Below, one piece after another: positions 26,968 through 36,197 of a DNA stretch of 64,000 nt. The DNA lies in NCBI GenBank assembly GCA_937889645.1, contig CALBZE010000122.1, forward strand, positions 1-64,000, given 5' to 3'. Position numbers and translations under genes: made by a program. Each line of letters begins with the position of its first letter. Position 1 is the first letter of the stretch. The notes under the pieces were generated by a model, which was given only the letters and a program-made list of their open reading frames with translations, had not been told where the DNA came from and ran no database searches. The stretch is from an uncultured bacterium (GTDB lineage: Bacteria > Gemmatimonadota > Gemmatimonadetes > Longimicrobiales > RSA9).

Positions 26968-29256
26968 TCAGAACTGATACGACAGCGAGAGCCAGAGCCG
27001 GCGGCCTTCCTGGTGGTTGTTGTACACGTTCGTGTACGCGATCCCCTCGGGGTTCTGCGGCGTGGGCGTGACCGGATACGCCTCGTAGCGCAGGAAATCC
27101 TTGTTCAGGAGGTTGTAGATCGTGGCGCTCAACGTCACGCCGCGCCCCAGGTCGTACGAGCCGCCGATGTGGAAGAGGCTATACGCCCGGTAGTCACCCA
27201 GCGCCTCGTAGGCGGGATCCGGGGCGGCCGTCGTGCGGCGAGCGCGCTTGCTCCGGTACTCGCCGCGCAGCCAGGCGTTCACCCTCTCCGAGGGGTTCAC
27301 CCGGACGCTGCCGTTGACCATGTGCTTCGGCGTGTTGGTGAGCGGAAATCCCTCGTTCTCCCCGCTCTGCTGCTCGCTCCAGGTGTAGGTGTAGTTCCCG
27401 GTGACCGACCAGATCTCGCCCAGCGGGATCGTGGCGCCCGCCTCGACGCCGCGCGTGACGGCCTTGTCCACGTTGACGCTCTGGCTGAAGCTCTCCTGCG
27501 CCGGGAAATCGCCGTAATTCACGCACCCGGGACGGTTGGGCGCGAGGGCGTAGGTGCAGTTCGGGACCGGCGTCCCCGCGGCGATCTTGTCCGTGAACCG
27601 ATTGTCGAAGATCGTCACGTTCGCGCTGAGCCCCGTCGCGTTGGAGTAGTAGGCGCCCAGCTCCGTGCTCGTGCTCTTCTCCGGCTTCAGGCTCGGCGTC
27701 CCGATCTGGGCGATCGTCCCCTGGCCGCTGAAGCCGATGATCCCGTCGACGAGCTGCTCGACGCGCGGCGTCTTGTACCCCCGGCTCACCCCGCCCTTGA
27801 ACGTCCAGTTCGGCGCGGCCGTCCAGACCAGGTAGGCGCGCGGGCTGATGTGGCCGCCGAAGGTGCTGTGGTCGTCGCGACGGAAGCCGAGGGTCATGGC
27901 CAGCGGCTGAAGGAGACGCCACTCGTCCTCGACGAAGAGCGACCACTGCGTGAACTCGAACGGCTCGAGCGCGACGCCATCGATCATCTCCGCGTCCCAG
28001 TGCTGCCCGCCGACGGACACCGTGTGCGCACCGAGCTGGCGCACCAGCTTCGCGTCGAAGACCGTGTTCGTCGACTCGAGCGTGCGCGGCGCGCCGGCCG
28101 GCTTGTTCGGCGCCCCGCTCCCGGGGAGCCCGCCCGGCGTCCCCTCCGGGATGGTGCGGCCGATCGTCTCCGTCGAGTTCCGCATCAGGCTCGACTCCAG
28201 CGTCCCGTTCACGAAACGCCAGTTGTAGGCGAGCGTCGCCTGATCGCGCTCGAAGCGCAGCTCCGGGCCGTAGCCGCGGTAGAGCGGCGGGTTCGCGTCC
28301 GGCCGGTCGAGCGTGCCGAGCTGCCCCTCGGAGTTGTCGTACGCCTGCCGCGCGGCGTCGTATTCCACCCAGAGTTCGTGGCCACGCGCGGGAATAAAGG
28401 TGAGCCGGCCGCCGATGGAGTGAATGTCCGCCTCGACGGGGCTCGGGCCGCGCTTGCTGATCGCAACGCCCTCGCCCACTTCCCCCGTCGGCGAGAGATC
28501 CGACGCCTCGCGGTGGAAGAGGCGGCCACGCAGGGTGAGGCCGAGACGGTTCCGCACCAGCGGACCCGCCAGCGTCAGGTTGCCGGAGTACGTGTTGCCG
28601 AAGCCGGACTCCTCCTGCAGCGTCGCGTCGGTGCCGAACGAGCCGGTCCAGCGATCACCGGTGCGCCGTGTGATGATGTTGATCACCCCGCCCATCGCGT
28701 CCGAGCCGTAGAGCGTCGACATCGGCCCGCGAATCACCTCGATCCGCTCGATCATGGAGAGCGGCGGCAGGAATCCGGTCGAGGTCTCGCCGAAGCCGTT
28801 CGGCGTCACGTTCCCCGCCGGGTTCTGCCGCCGTCCGTCGATCAGGATCAGCGTGTAGTCGCTCGGCATCCCGCGCAGGCTGATGGTCGGGCCGCCCGTC
28901 TTTCCGACGTTGTCCCCCACGTCGATCCCTTCGACGTTGGCCAGCAGCTCGGCCAGGTTGTTGTTGCGCTGCTGGGAAACGACCACCCGGGGCAGCACCG
29001 TTATGCTGGCCGGCGCATAGAGCCGCTTCTGCTCGAAGCCTGAAGCGGTGACGACGATCTCGTCGAGCGCGATCGGTTCCTCGGCCTGGCGGTCGCCCTG
29101 CGCCTGCTGCTGTTGTTGCTGTTGCTGCTGGCCCTGCGCCCACGCGAACTGTCCGGGCACGATGGCCGCGACGGGCGCGGCCGCGAGCGCCAGGGCGATT
29201 ATCCGGAACGCGGGCCACGGCCCGCGGCGTCGATTCGGCATCCGGTTCTCGTTCAT
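26968..29256 (-). CDS. TonB-dependent outer-membrane receptor, ferric-siderophore/catecholate type
   Basis: A 762-residue outer-membrane gated channel. After a signal peptide ending around FAWAQG comes a run of nine glutamines, then the TonB box IALDEIVVTASG, the plug domain (ISLRGMPSDYTLILIDGRR, IEVIRGPMSTLYGSDAMGGVINI) and a 22-strand barrel ending in the terminal aromatic SYQF. Together with a perfect Fur-type palindrome 59 bases upstream and the divergent PepSY gene, this points to ferric-chelate uptake; the ligand is not certain. GGAGG 8 bases before the ATG at 29256 sets the start. Confidence 0.9.
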   Translation of the reverse strand: MNENRMPNRRRGPWPAFRIIALALAAAPVAAIVPGQFAWAQGQQQQQQQQQAQGDRQAEEPIALDEIVVTASGFEQKRLYAPASITVLPRVVVSQQRNNNLAELLANVEGIDVGDNVGKTGGPTISLRGMPSDYTLILIDGRRQNPAGNVTPNGFGETSTGFLPPLSMIERIEVIRGPMSTLYGSDAMGGVINIITRRTGDRWTGSFGTDATLQEESGFGNTYSGNLTLAGPLVRNRLGLTLRGRLFHREASDLSPTGEVGEGVAISKRGPSPVEADIHSIGGRLTFIPARGHELWVEYDAARQAYDNSEGQLGTLDRPDANPPLYRGYGPELRFERDQATLAYNWRFVNGTLESSLMRNSTETIGRTIPEGTPGGLPGSGAPNKPAGAPRTLESTNTVFDAKLVRQLGAHTVSVGGQHWDAEMIDGVALEPFEFTQWSLFVEDEWRLLQPLAMTLGFRRDDHSTFGGHISPRAYLVWTAAPNWTFKGGVSRGYKTPRVEQLVDGIIGFSGQGTIAQIGTPSLKPEKSTSTELGAYYSNATGLSANVTIFDNRFTDKIAAGTPVPNCTYALAPNRPGCVNYGDFPAQESFSQSVNVDKAVTRGVEAGATIPLGEIWSVTGNYTYTWSEQQSGENEGFPLTNTPKHMVNGSVRVNPSERVNAWLRGEYRSKRARRTTAAPDPAYEALGDYRAYSLFHIGGSYDLGRGVTLSATIYNLLNKDFLRYEAYPVTPTPQNPEGIAYTNVYNNHQEGRRLWLSLSYQF
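29104..29131 (-). repeat. CAG/CAA codon run encoding polyglutamine
   Basis: A trinucleotide run within the TonB receptor gene encodes nine consecutive Gln between signal peptide and TonB box. CAA and CAG are mixed, which limits slippage. Confidence 0.7.
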
Positions 29257-29314
29257 ACGACATCCTCCACCACGCATGGCCCGGCGCCGCCGGTTCGAGC
29301 GGCGGGGCACCCGG

Positions 29315-29333
29315 ATTGAGAACGGTTCTCAAT
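29315..29333. promoter_or_regulatory. Fur-type box upstream of the TonB receptor
   Basis: ATTGAGAACGGTTCTCAAT is a perfect 9-1-9 palindrome 59 bases upstream of the TonB receptor start. It shares TTGAGAA/TTCTCAA with the boxes at 23570 and 29434. Confidence 0.8.
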
Positions 29334-29433
29334 CTCAGCGGGCGGGAAGATATCCGAGGACCGGGAATGACGTCAAGGGGGTGGCGGCGCGCGCTTGACG
29401 CCGTCGCACGCGCCCCGTACCTTCCACCCACTC

Positions 29434-29448
29434 TGAGAACGATTCTCA
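29434..29448. promoter_or_regulatory. Fur-type box upstream of the PepSY gene
   Basis: TGAGAACGATTCTCA, 6-bp inverted repeats around CGA, lies 71 bases before the PepSY gene start in the same divergent intergenic region as the box at 29315. Confidence 0.75.
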
Positions 29449-29519
29449 AACTCAATACACCGCGGGCGACGCGGCCCTTGGACCGCGCCGGTTCCCGATA
29501 CGACCAAAGCAACAACGCG

Positions 29520-30794
29520 ATGCGGCGATTTCGCGATGTCCTGTTCTGGGCCCACCTTATCACCGGGCTCTTCGTCGGGATCGTGGTCCTGATCATGTCC
29601 GTGACCGGCGTCCTCCTGACGTACCAGAGACAGATCACCGCCTGGGCCGACGTCCGGCGGCTGGACGGCGGCCCGCCTGCGCCGGGTGCGGAGAAGCTCC
29701 CCGTCGACGTCCTGCTCGCCCGGGTCATGGAGGCGGAGGCGGGGCAGCCGGCATCGATCAAGTGGCACGACGATCCGAACCGGCCAGTCGAGGTGGCGTA
29801 CGGCCGGGGCCGGACGCTCTACGTCAACGGGTACACGGGCGAGGTACTCGGGAGCGGGAACGCGGCGGTGCGGGCGTTCTTCCAGAAGGTGGTGTCGTGG
29901 CACCGGTGGCTGGGCGCGGAAGGCGAGCACCGTGCGCTGGGCCGGGCGATCACCGGGGCGTGCAACCTCGGATTCCTCTTCCTCGTGCTGAGCGGGCTGT
30001 ACCTCTGGATTCCACGCAACCGGACCCGGAAGGCGCTTCGGAACGTGATGGTGTTCCGGCGGGGCCTGAGCGGAAAGGCCCGGGACTTCAACTGGCACAA
30101 CGTCATCGGGTTGTGGTCCGCGGTCCCGCTGGCGATCGTGGTCGCGTCGGGGGTGGTGATCTCGTATCCGTGGGCCAGCAATCTGGTCTACCGCCTGGCG
30201 GGCGAGGAGCCGCCGGCGGCGGGGACGCGGGGTGGTGGAGGCGGTGGGGCCGCGCCGAGAAGCGGTCCGAACGGCGGTGGAGCGGCCACGGGTCCGCGCG
30301 GGGAGGCCCGCCCGTTGGAGCGGGGGGAGCAACCTCCGGTCGCCGTGCTGCTCGCGGGCGTCGACGCGCTGGCCGAGCGCGCGGAGTCGCGGCTCCCGGG
30401 GTGGCGGAGCATCACGCTCCAGATCCCTGGCTCGGCGACGGATCCGGTCGCCTTCACGATCGACCAGGGCGACGGGGGTCAGCCGCAGAAGCGCGCGCAG
30501 CTCGTCCTCGACCGAGAGACCGGCGAGGAGGTGAGGTGGGAGACGTTCGCGGACAACTCCCCCGGCCGGCGGGCGCGGAGCATCCTGCGCTTCGCGCACA
30601 CGGGGGAGGTGGCCGGGCTGCTGGGGCAGACGATTGCGGGGCTGGTATCGGCCGGCGCGGTCGTGCTGGTCTGGACGGGTGTGGCGCTCGCGTGGCGTCG
30701 CTTGATGGCGTGGCTGGGCCGGCGCTCCCGGGGAGCGGGAGCGCCGGCCCAGCTGGCTCAGCCCTCGGTCGTCGCCTCCAGGTCCCCGACGTAG
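29520..30794 (+). CDS. PepSY-associated membrane protein (iron-related)
   Basis: A 424-residue inner-membrane PepSY_TM family protein. Four main membrane helices: near 10-35 (FWAHLITGLFVGIVVLIM), 143-163, 188-208 and about 370-395; conserved His residues (WAHLITG, SWHRWLG, FNWHNVIG, RFAHTGEV) are typical of the family and may bind haem. Relatives next to siderophore receptors are thought to reduce ferric chelates. An insert of Gly/Pro/Arg-rich sequence (about 230-270) is unusual. It is divergent from the TonB receptor and shares its Fur control region. Confidence 0.85.
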   Translation: MRRFRDVLFWAHLITGLFVGIVVLIMSVTGVLLTYQRQITAWADVRRLDGGPPAPGAEKLPVDVLLARVMEAEAGQPASIKWHDDPNRPVEVAYGRGRTLYVNGYTGEVLGSGNAAVRAFFQKVVSWHRWLGAEGEHRALGRAITGACNLGFLFLVLSGLYLWIPRNRTRKALRNVMVFRRGLSGKARDFNWHNVIGLWSAVPLAIVVASGVVISYPWASNLVYRLAGEEPPAAGTRGGGGGGAAPRSGPNGGGAATGPRGEARPLERGEQPPVAVLLAGVDALAERAESRLPGWRSITLQIPGSATDPVAFTIDQGDGGQPQKRAQLVLDRETGEEVRWETFADNSPGRRARSILRFAHTGEVAGLLGQTIAGLVSAGAVVLVWTGVALAWRRLMAWLGRRSRGAGAPAQLAQPSVVASRSPT

Positions 30795-30826
30795 TGTCGA
30801 TCAGCGTGCGCTGGTGGAGCGGTAGC

Positions 30827-32368
30827 TCACACCCCCGCCCTCCCGTGCCGTTCGTGGATCCCCGCCGCGATCCAGCGCGCCACGCCCATGATCGTGAGCG
30901 ACGGGTCGACGGAAACGGAGCTGGGCAGCGCCGCGCCGTCCGCCACGTACAGCCCCTTCACCCGATGCGCCTCGCCCGTCGGCCCGGCGAACGAGTCGCG
31001 CGGGTCGGCGCCGATCGGCGCGGTGCCGAGCAGGTGGCTACCGGCGCAGAACTGCGCGTTCGGCTGGACCGAACGGGCCGTGATCCGCTCTTCGACGTCG
31101 CGCTCGTTGCGGACGACGGTGCCGTAGACGTCGGGGATCCAGACCTCCTGCGCGCCGGCGGCGAGGAAGATCCGGCTCGCGTTCTTCAGGTAGTCGACGG
31201 CCTTGAGCACGTCGATCCCCTTCAGCCGGAACTCCGTCTTGCGCACGCCCCCGTCCAGGTAGACCCGCCCCGGGTGGTCCTCGTCGATCACCGACATGAG
31301 CGAGCCGAGGTGGCGGAACTTGCGCATCCGCTCCAGGTGCGCCGCGCCGGTCTCGGGGAGCATCGTCGCCGTGATCCCCGGCGACTGGTGGCTGGTCAGC
31401 ATGATGTACCCGCCGCCGGCGTACTCGCCCGAAGGCGTGCGCCTGACCAGCCGCCACTCGTGCACGACGTAGGCGCACGGGATCCCCGAGACGTTGTCGA
31501 TCTCGCGGCCGAAGTCGGCGAAGACCCAGAAGTGGGGGTTGATGTAGAAGCGACGGCCGACGGTCGGGTCGTCGAAGTTGCGGAGCAGCAGCTCCGCCGT
31601 CCCGAGCGCCCCGCCGGACACGACGACGAGGTCCGCGTCTACGCGGAACCGCCCGCGCGGCCGGTCCGTCGCCCGGTCGACGAGGACGCCCTCGACGCCC
31701 GTCGCGCGGCCGTTCTCGACCAGGATCCGCTCGACGCGGGCGTCGCTGTAGATCCGCCCGCCCACCTTCGAGATGCGCGGGATCGTCGTGATGAGCTGCG
31801 ACGTCTTGCGGTTGTACGCGCACCCGAACTGCGTCCACCCGCAGCCGATGCAGTCGATGCGCGCGGTGGGCGGGATGTGCGCCTCGACGCCCAGCGCCTC
31901 GCACCCCTTCCGGACCAGGCGGTTGTTCTCGTTGAGCAGACGCTCCTCGGCGATGTGGATCCCGAGCTCCTGCTCGATCGCGTCGAAGTGCGGGGCCAGC
32001 TCCTCCTCGGTCATCCACTCGAGGCCGTGCTCCTCGCGCCAGCGCTGGAGCCGGTCCGGCGGCGTGCGGAATGAGTCGCCCCAGTAGTGGACCGTCGTCC
32101 CGCCGACCGCCTCGGCGTAGTTGAGGAAGATCGCGTTGTCCGCGGTCGTGTCGAGCCCGCGGCGGCCGTTGAAGTCGGCGAGCGCCTCCTCCTCGCGCTG
32201 CGAGAAGTCCTCCGCGCGGAAGAACCCGCCCTTCTCGAGCATGACGACGTCCCAGCCGCGCTCGGCCAGGTACACGGCCAGCGTCGCCCCGCCGGCGCCG
32301 GTCCCGATCACGACGACGTCGGCGCGATCCTGGACGTCGCCCGTCCGGTGCGTCCCCTGGATGATCAT
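30827..32368 (-). CDS. GMC oxidoreductase / gluconate 2-dehydrogenase-type flavoprotein
   Basis: A 513-residue FAD enzyme of the GMC family. N-terminal VVVIGTGAGGATLAVYLAERG near 20, the FAD covering motif AVGGTTVHYWGDSFR near 89, a Cys-rich CIGCGWTQFGCAYN near 170 and the C-terminal FAD/active-site segment GLYVADGAALPSSVSVDPSL. Such enzymes oxidise sugars or alcohols and pass electrons to a cytochrome. The upstream gene encodes a gluconate-2-dehydrogenase small-subunit-like protein and overlaps by 4 bases (ATGA), so the two form a complex. GGGGAGG precedes the ATG. No cytochrome c subunit is present. Confidence 0.85.
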   Translation of the reverse strand: MIIQGTHRTGDVQDRADVVVIGTGAGGATLAVYLAERGWDVVMLEKGGFFRAEDFSQREEEALADFNGRRGLDTTADNAIFLNYAEAVGGTTVHYWGDSFRTPPDRLQRWREEHGLEWMTEEELAPHFDAIEQELGIHIAEERLLNENNRLVRKGCEALGVEAHIPPTARIDCIGCGWTQFGCAYNRKTSQLITTIPRISKVGGRIYSDARVERILVENGRATGVEGVLVDRATDRPRGRFRVDADLVVVSGGALGTAELLLRNFDDPTVGRRFYINPHFWVFADFGREIDNVSGIPCAYVVHEWRLVRRTPSGEYAGGGYIMLTSHQSPGITATMLPETGAAHLERMRKFRHLGSLMSVIDEDHPGRVYLDGGVRKTEFRLKGIDVLKAVDYLKNASRIFLAAGAQEVWIPDVYGTVVRNERDVEERITARSVQPNAQFCAGSHLLGTAPIGADPRDSFAGPTGEAHRVKGLYVADGAALPSSVSVDPSLTIMGVARWIAAGIHERHGRAGV

Positions 32369-33054
32369 ACCACCTCCCCGAAATCCACCGGGTACGCCGG
32401 GATCTCGATCCGCTCGCGCCAGGGTCCGGTGAAGCCCGTGATCGGGCGCGTCGCGTCGTCGCAGTACGCGAAGAAGTAGATGAACGCCCGCGTCGCCTGG
32501 AACACCGCGCGCCGCAACGTGAACCGGCTCCGCGCCCAGGTGTGCATGTAGGCGACGCGGTCCTCGACGTCGAGCGCGGTGAAGCGACGCAGCCGCCCGC
32601 CGAGCAGCGTCAGGTGTTCGAGGAGCGTGAGGACCGTCTTCATGTCCGTCTTGATCGGGTCCCCGGCGAGGGCCAGCTCGCGGTCGATCCGCCGGGCGAT
32701 GCGATCCGGCGGGACCGGCACGTCGACCAGGATCGCCTCGGCCGCCGCGCGGAGCACCGCGTACTCCTTGGGACTCAGCGCCTCCAGCTCGACGCCGTCC
32801 TCCGTCGCCTGCGGGTAATCCGCCGCGCACCCGACGGGGATCACCGACGCGAGCGCGATCGCCGCCGTCCCACCCGCCGCCGTGCGCAGGAACCCGCGGC
32901 GGTCGATGCCGGGGGGGAAAGTACCAGTTCCGATCCCCCGCGCTGGAGCGCCGCCGTCGATTTCGGCTACCGGCCAGCTCCGGTTGCTTACGGGCCTAAA
33001 TTCGGCGCGTCCGGTGCCCGAGGGCAGCCGTTCCGATCCGGTCGTTTCGGGCAT
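32365..33054 (-). CDS. gluconate 2-dehydrogenase subunit 3-like protein with Tat signal
   Basis: A 229-residue small subunit. The twin-arginine motif DRRGFLRTAAGG (Arg52-Arg53) precedes a hydrophobic stretch ending VIPVGC, so the folded complex is probably exported by Tat, carrying the GMC flavoprotein with it, and possibly lipid-anchored. The mature part (LSPKEYAVLRAAAEAIL, then FFAYCDDATRPITGFTGPW) fits the gluconate-2-dehydrogenase subunit 3 family. The signal starts unusually late (about 50 residues in) if the ATG at 33054 is right; no closer start is visible. Confidence 0.75.
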   Translation of the reverse strand: MPETTGSERLPSGTGRAEFRPVSNRSWPVAEIDGGAPARGIGTGTFPPGIDRRGFLRTAAGGTAAIALASVIPVGCAADYPQATEDGVELEALSPKEYAVLRAAAEAILVDVPVPPDRIARRIDRELALAGDPIKTDMKTVLTLLEHLTLLGGRLRRFTALDVEDRVAYMHTWARSRFTLRRAVFQATRAFIYFFAYCDDATRPITGFTGPWRERIEIPAYPVDFGEVV

Positions 33055-33569
33055 ATCCGTCGCCGCGTTACGTGGGGAAAGAGACACCTCGCGCCGGATG
33101 ATCGGCGCACGCCCACATTGTATATGTGGGTGCTGGTGCGGACAACCCGCGGACGCCCGCCAGTTTGAATCGAGAGCTCGGAAAAAAGGGGCGTGGATCG
33201 GCATTTTGGGCATGTAAGACGCGAACTACCGCTCGCGACTGAGCCGACTCCACCGCAACACGGGAGAACGTTGTCCTGGCCGCGTGGCTCGATGCCATTC
33301 ATTACGGGCGGAGCCCAGGCGACGATGTTCAGGATTTACTCTCGTGCATGCTGGAGAATCCAGCTCGCGAAAAAGGTCGAAATCACCTATCGAATGCAAC
33401 TCAAGCGCGGTGGACTGCGGCCGTGATTTCGCTTGTCCTGACCCGACCCCTGGGGTAATATGGTGGCCCGGCCACACCACGCGGCGGTCCCGTGAGCGAT
33501 GCCCGCCCAACCTGTATAGTGGACCTGTGCCGGTCCAACCACTCCATACTCGGCGAAAGCGACCCGATC
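33055..33569. other. divergent intergenic region
   Basis: 515 bases between divergent transcription units. Less GC-rich than the flanks. It contains the promoter candidate at 33433-33461 and an extended -10-like TGTATAGT at 33513-33520. No gene or tRNA is recognised in it. Confidence 0.5.
33433..33461 (+). promoter_or_regulatory. sigma70-like promoter for the DUF262 gene
   Basis: TTGTCC, 17 bases, TAATAT: a good housekeeping-type promoter match in a GC-rich genome, 109 bases before the DUF262 protein start. Confidence 0.55.
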
Positions 33570-35366
33570 ATGGCCACACAACGCTACACCGTCACTCCGC
33601 AACCGATCGATACGCTGCTGGCTTGGGTCAAATCGGGTGAGATCGCGATCCCGGAGATCCAACGACCCTTCGTTTGGGATGCGACGAAGGTGCGCAACCT
33701 CCTCGATTCGTTGTACCAAGGTTATCCGGTCGGCTATCTGATCGCGTGGCGCAACCCGACCGTCCGACTGAAAGACGGCACCCTATCAGCTGGGAAACGG
33801 ATCCTCATCGATGGCCAGCAAAGGGTAACGGCGCTGATGGCCGCGCTATTGGGCCACGAGGTAATTACTAAGGATTACCGGAAGGTGCGGATCAGGATCG
33901 CGTTTCACCCGCTCGAGGAGCGGTTCGAAGTCGCGAACCCTGCGATCCGCAAGGATACGGCGTGGATTCCGGACATCGCGACGGTTTTCGCACCAGAGGC
34001 CGGGCTCTTCGATCTTGCCAATTCCTACATCGCTGCAAATCCAGGGGTCGAGCCCGGCACTGTTTACCGCGCCATCGAGAAGCTCCGAAAGATCCTAAAC
34101 AACCACGTCGGCATCATCGAGCTGGCCGAGGACCTCGACATCGAGACGGTCACCGAGATCTTCATCCGGGTGAACTCCGCGGGCGCCGCTCTGAGCCAAG
34201 CCGACTTCGCGATGTCGAAGATCGCCGCGAACGAAACATACGGCGGCCCCGAACTCCGGAAGGCGATCGACTACTTCTGCCACCTGGCCGTCGCGCCGGA
34301 GTTCCACGACCGGATCGCGAAGCACGATCCGGCGTTCGCGGAATCCGACTTCTTCCAAAAGATGTCGTGGTTGAAAGACGTGAACGACGACATTTACGAC
34401 CCGTCGTACACCGACATGCTTCGCGTCGCATTCACCTCGGAGTTCCGGCGCGGCAAGCTGCAAGACCTCGTAGCACTGCTGTCGGGTCGCAACTTCGAAA
34501 CGCGGCAGTACGAGGAATGGATTGCCGAGGAATCGTTCGCGCGACTTCGACGCGGCGTTCTCCAGTTCATCAACCAGACCAATTTCCAGCGCCTGGTGAT
34601 GATCCTGCGCTCGGCCGGCTTCATTAGTAGCCGTCTCATCCGTACCCGGAATGCGGTAAACTTTGCCTACATCATCTACCTGCTCGGCCGGGCGGAAGGT
34701 ATGAACTCAGCGGATCTCGAGCGGCTTGTGCGTCGCTGGTTCGTGATGTCGCTGTTGACCGGGCGGTATTCGAGCACCCCGGAAACCCGGTTCGACTTCG
34801 ACATCCGCCAGATGGAGGTCCGTGGACTTGAGGCGTACGCCACGGCCGTGATCGAGGCGGAGCTGTCGCCCAGCTACTGGTCGACACTTCTGCCGCAGCA
34901 ACTCGAAACGTCCTCGACTGGAAGCCCCTACTTCCTTGTCTTCCAGGCGGCACAGGTCAAAGAGAACGACCGCGGCTTCCTCTCGCGCGACATAACGGTG
35001 CAGGACCTGATCCTGAACCGGAGCGACGTGCACCACATCTTCCCGCGCAACCACCTCAAGAAGTTAGGCCTGGGCCGCGGGCGCTACAACCAGATTGCGA
35101 ACTTCGTGCTGGCACAGAGCGAGATCAACATCGCGATCGGCGACAAACCGCCGTCGGTCTACTTTAGGGAGCTGGCGGAGCAGTGCGCTGGCGGCCCGCG
35201 AAAGTACGGCGGTATCACAGACCTCACCGAGCTTCGCGAGAACCTGCGGCAGCACTGCATCCCGGAAGGTGTCTTCGGCGAGCTGGCGGGAGATTACGAA
35301 GGGTTCCTCGAGGAGCGACGTCGCCTGATGGCCGCGAAGATAGAGGAGTACTTCGCCAGGCTTTGA
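33570..35366 (+). CDS. DUF262/HNH protein, GmrSD-like defence candidate
   Basis: A 598-residue protein. The N-terminal DUF262 (ParB/GmrS-like) domain shows IPEIQRPFVWDATKV near 27, LYQGYPVGYL near 48 and the catalytic-type ILIDGQQRVTAL near 77. A helical middle follows, then an HNH-type segment SDVHHIFPRNHLKK near 488 (DUF1524-like). This architecture is shared with type IV restriction proteins such as GmrSD and with several phage-defence proteins; the NTP-dependent cutting of modified DNA is family knowledge, not shown here. It stands alone with its own promoter and less GC-rich sequence, suggesting acquisition. Confidence 0.8.
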   Translation: MATQRYTVTPQPIDTLLAWVKSGEIAIPEIQRPFVWDATKVRNLLDSLYQGYPVGYLIAWRNPTVRLKDGTLSAGKRILIDGQQRVTALMAALLGHEVITKDYRKVRIRIAFHPLEERFEVANPAIRKDTAWIPDIATVFAPEAGLFDLANSYIAANPGVEPGTVYRAIEKLRKILNNHVGIIELAEDLDIETVTEIFIRVNSAGAALSQADFAMSKIAANETYGGPELRKAIDYFCHLAVAPEFHDRIAKHDPAFAESDFFQKMSWLKDVNDDIYDPSYTDMLRVAFTSEFRRGKLQDLVALLSGRNFETRQYEEWIAEESFARLRRGVLQFINQTNFQRLVMILRSAGFISSRLIRTRNAVNFAYIIYLLGRAEGMNSADLERLVRRWFVMSLLTGRYSSTPETRFDFDIRQMEVRGLEAYATAVIEAELSPSYWSTLLPQQLETSSTGSPYFLVFQAAQVKENDRGFLSRDITVQDLILNRSDVHHIFPRNHLKKLGLGRGRYNQIANFVLAQSEINIAIGDKPPSVYFRELAEQCAGGPRKYGGITDLTELRENLRQHCIPEGVFGELAGDYEGFLEERRRLMAAKIEEYFARL

Positions 35367-35519
35367 GCAGGGGCGAGCAAGGCGATTGGCTTCGAACCGA
35401 CCTCGAGCAGGCGCGGAAGGTGGTCAGTGCCCGCACGGAGACCGGGACGACACGCCCCGGATCAGAGGCTCTCGCTGGCCGTCACGCTCGTGGAGTCGGC
35501 GGCGACGCCGCGCAAGCCC

Positions 35520-36197
35520 TCAAACGTCCGGCGCCGTCTCCACCTCCCACCCCTCCGTCCTCGCCCCGTGCTCCTCCAGCAGCTCCCGGTACCACCGCGT
35601 CGCCGCCTCGAGCCGCGCCTCGTGTCCCGCGACGCCCCAGACGACCGACAGCGTCCGGACCGTCTCGGGGCGCGTTTTCGTCCGCTGGGCGTCCCGGACC
35701 GCGTTGGCGCACGGGCCGTGGGCGTCGAACAGGCAGACGAGGCCGGCGAGATCGATCACCTGCCCCGACCGGTTGAAGACGTACGACGCGCCCTCCGGCG
35801 CGACCGCGATCCGGAACGGCGGCCGCGCGAGGTCCAGATCCACCACGCTGATCGGGAAGCCGCTGTGCAGCGAGACGACGTTGCAGATGTCGACGGCGAG
35901 GTTGATCGAGTCGAGCGCGCCCTCGCCCACCGCACGAACCAGGTACTCCGACGCCGGCTTCCCACGGCCCGTCGGCTTGTAGCCGCCCCAGCGCAGCATG
36001 TCCCGCACGGCCGCGCGCACCGCCTCGTCGCGCTGGAGCGGCACCGGCGCGTCGAGACGGAGCAAGCCGCCGATCCCGTCCGGGACCGGCAGCTCGCCCA
36101 GCGGCGCGGGAAACCGCGTCTCGAACGCCATCACCCGCAGCAGCGGATGGCGCTCGACCTCGATCACGCGATCGCCGGATGCGCCCGCGCCGCTCAC
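35520..36197 (-). CDS. B3/4 domain protein (possible tRNA trans-editing)
   Basis: A 225-residue protein with the B3/4 domain known from the phenylalanyl-tRNA synthetase beta chain (SINLAVDICNVVSLHSGFPI near 105, VFNRSGQVIDL near 150, GPCANAVRDAQRTKT near 170). Free-standing B3/4 proteins are thought to check or edit mischarged tRNA. A GTG start at 36197 overlaps the stop of the M1 peptidase gene by 4 bases (GTGA), so the two are translationally coupled. The frame stays open upstream inside the peptidase gene, which is a shadow. Confidence 0.72.
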   Translation of the reverse strand: MSGAGASGDRVIEVERHPLLRVMAFETRFPAPLGELPVPDGIGGLLRLDAPVPLQRDEAVRAAVRDMLRWGGYKPTGRGKPASEYLVRAVGEGALDSINLAVDICNVVSLHSGFPISVVDLDLARPPFRIAVAPEGASYVFNRSGQVIDLAGLVCLFDAHGPCANAVRDAQRTKTRPETVRTLSVVWGVAGHEARLEAATRWYRELLEEHGARTEGWEVETAPDV

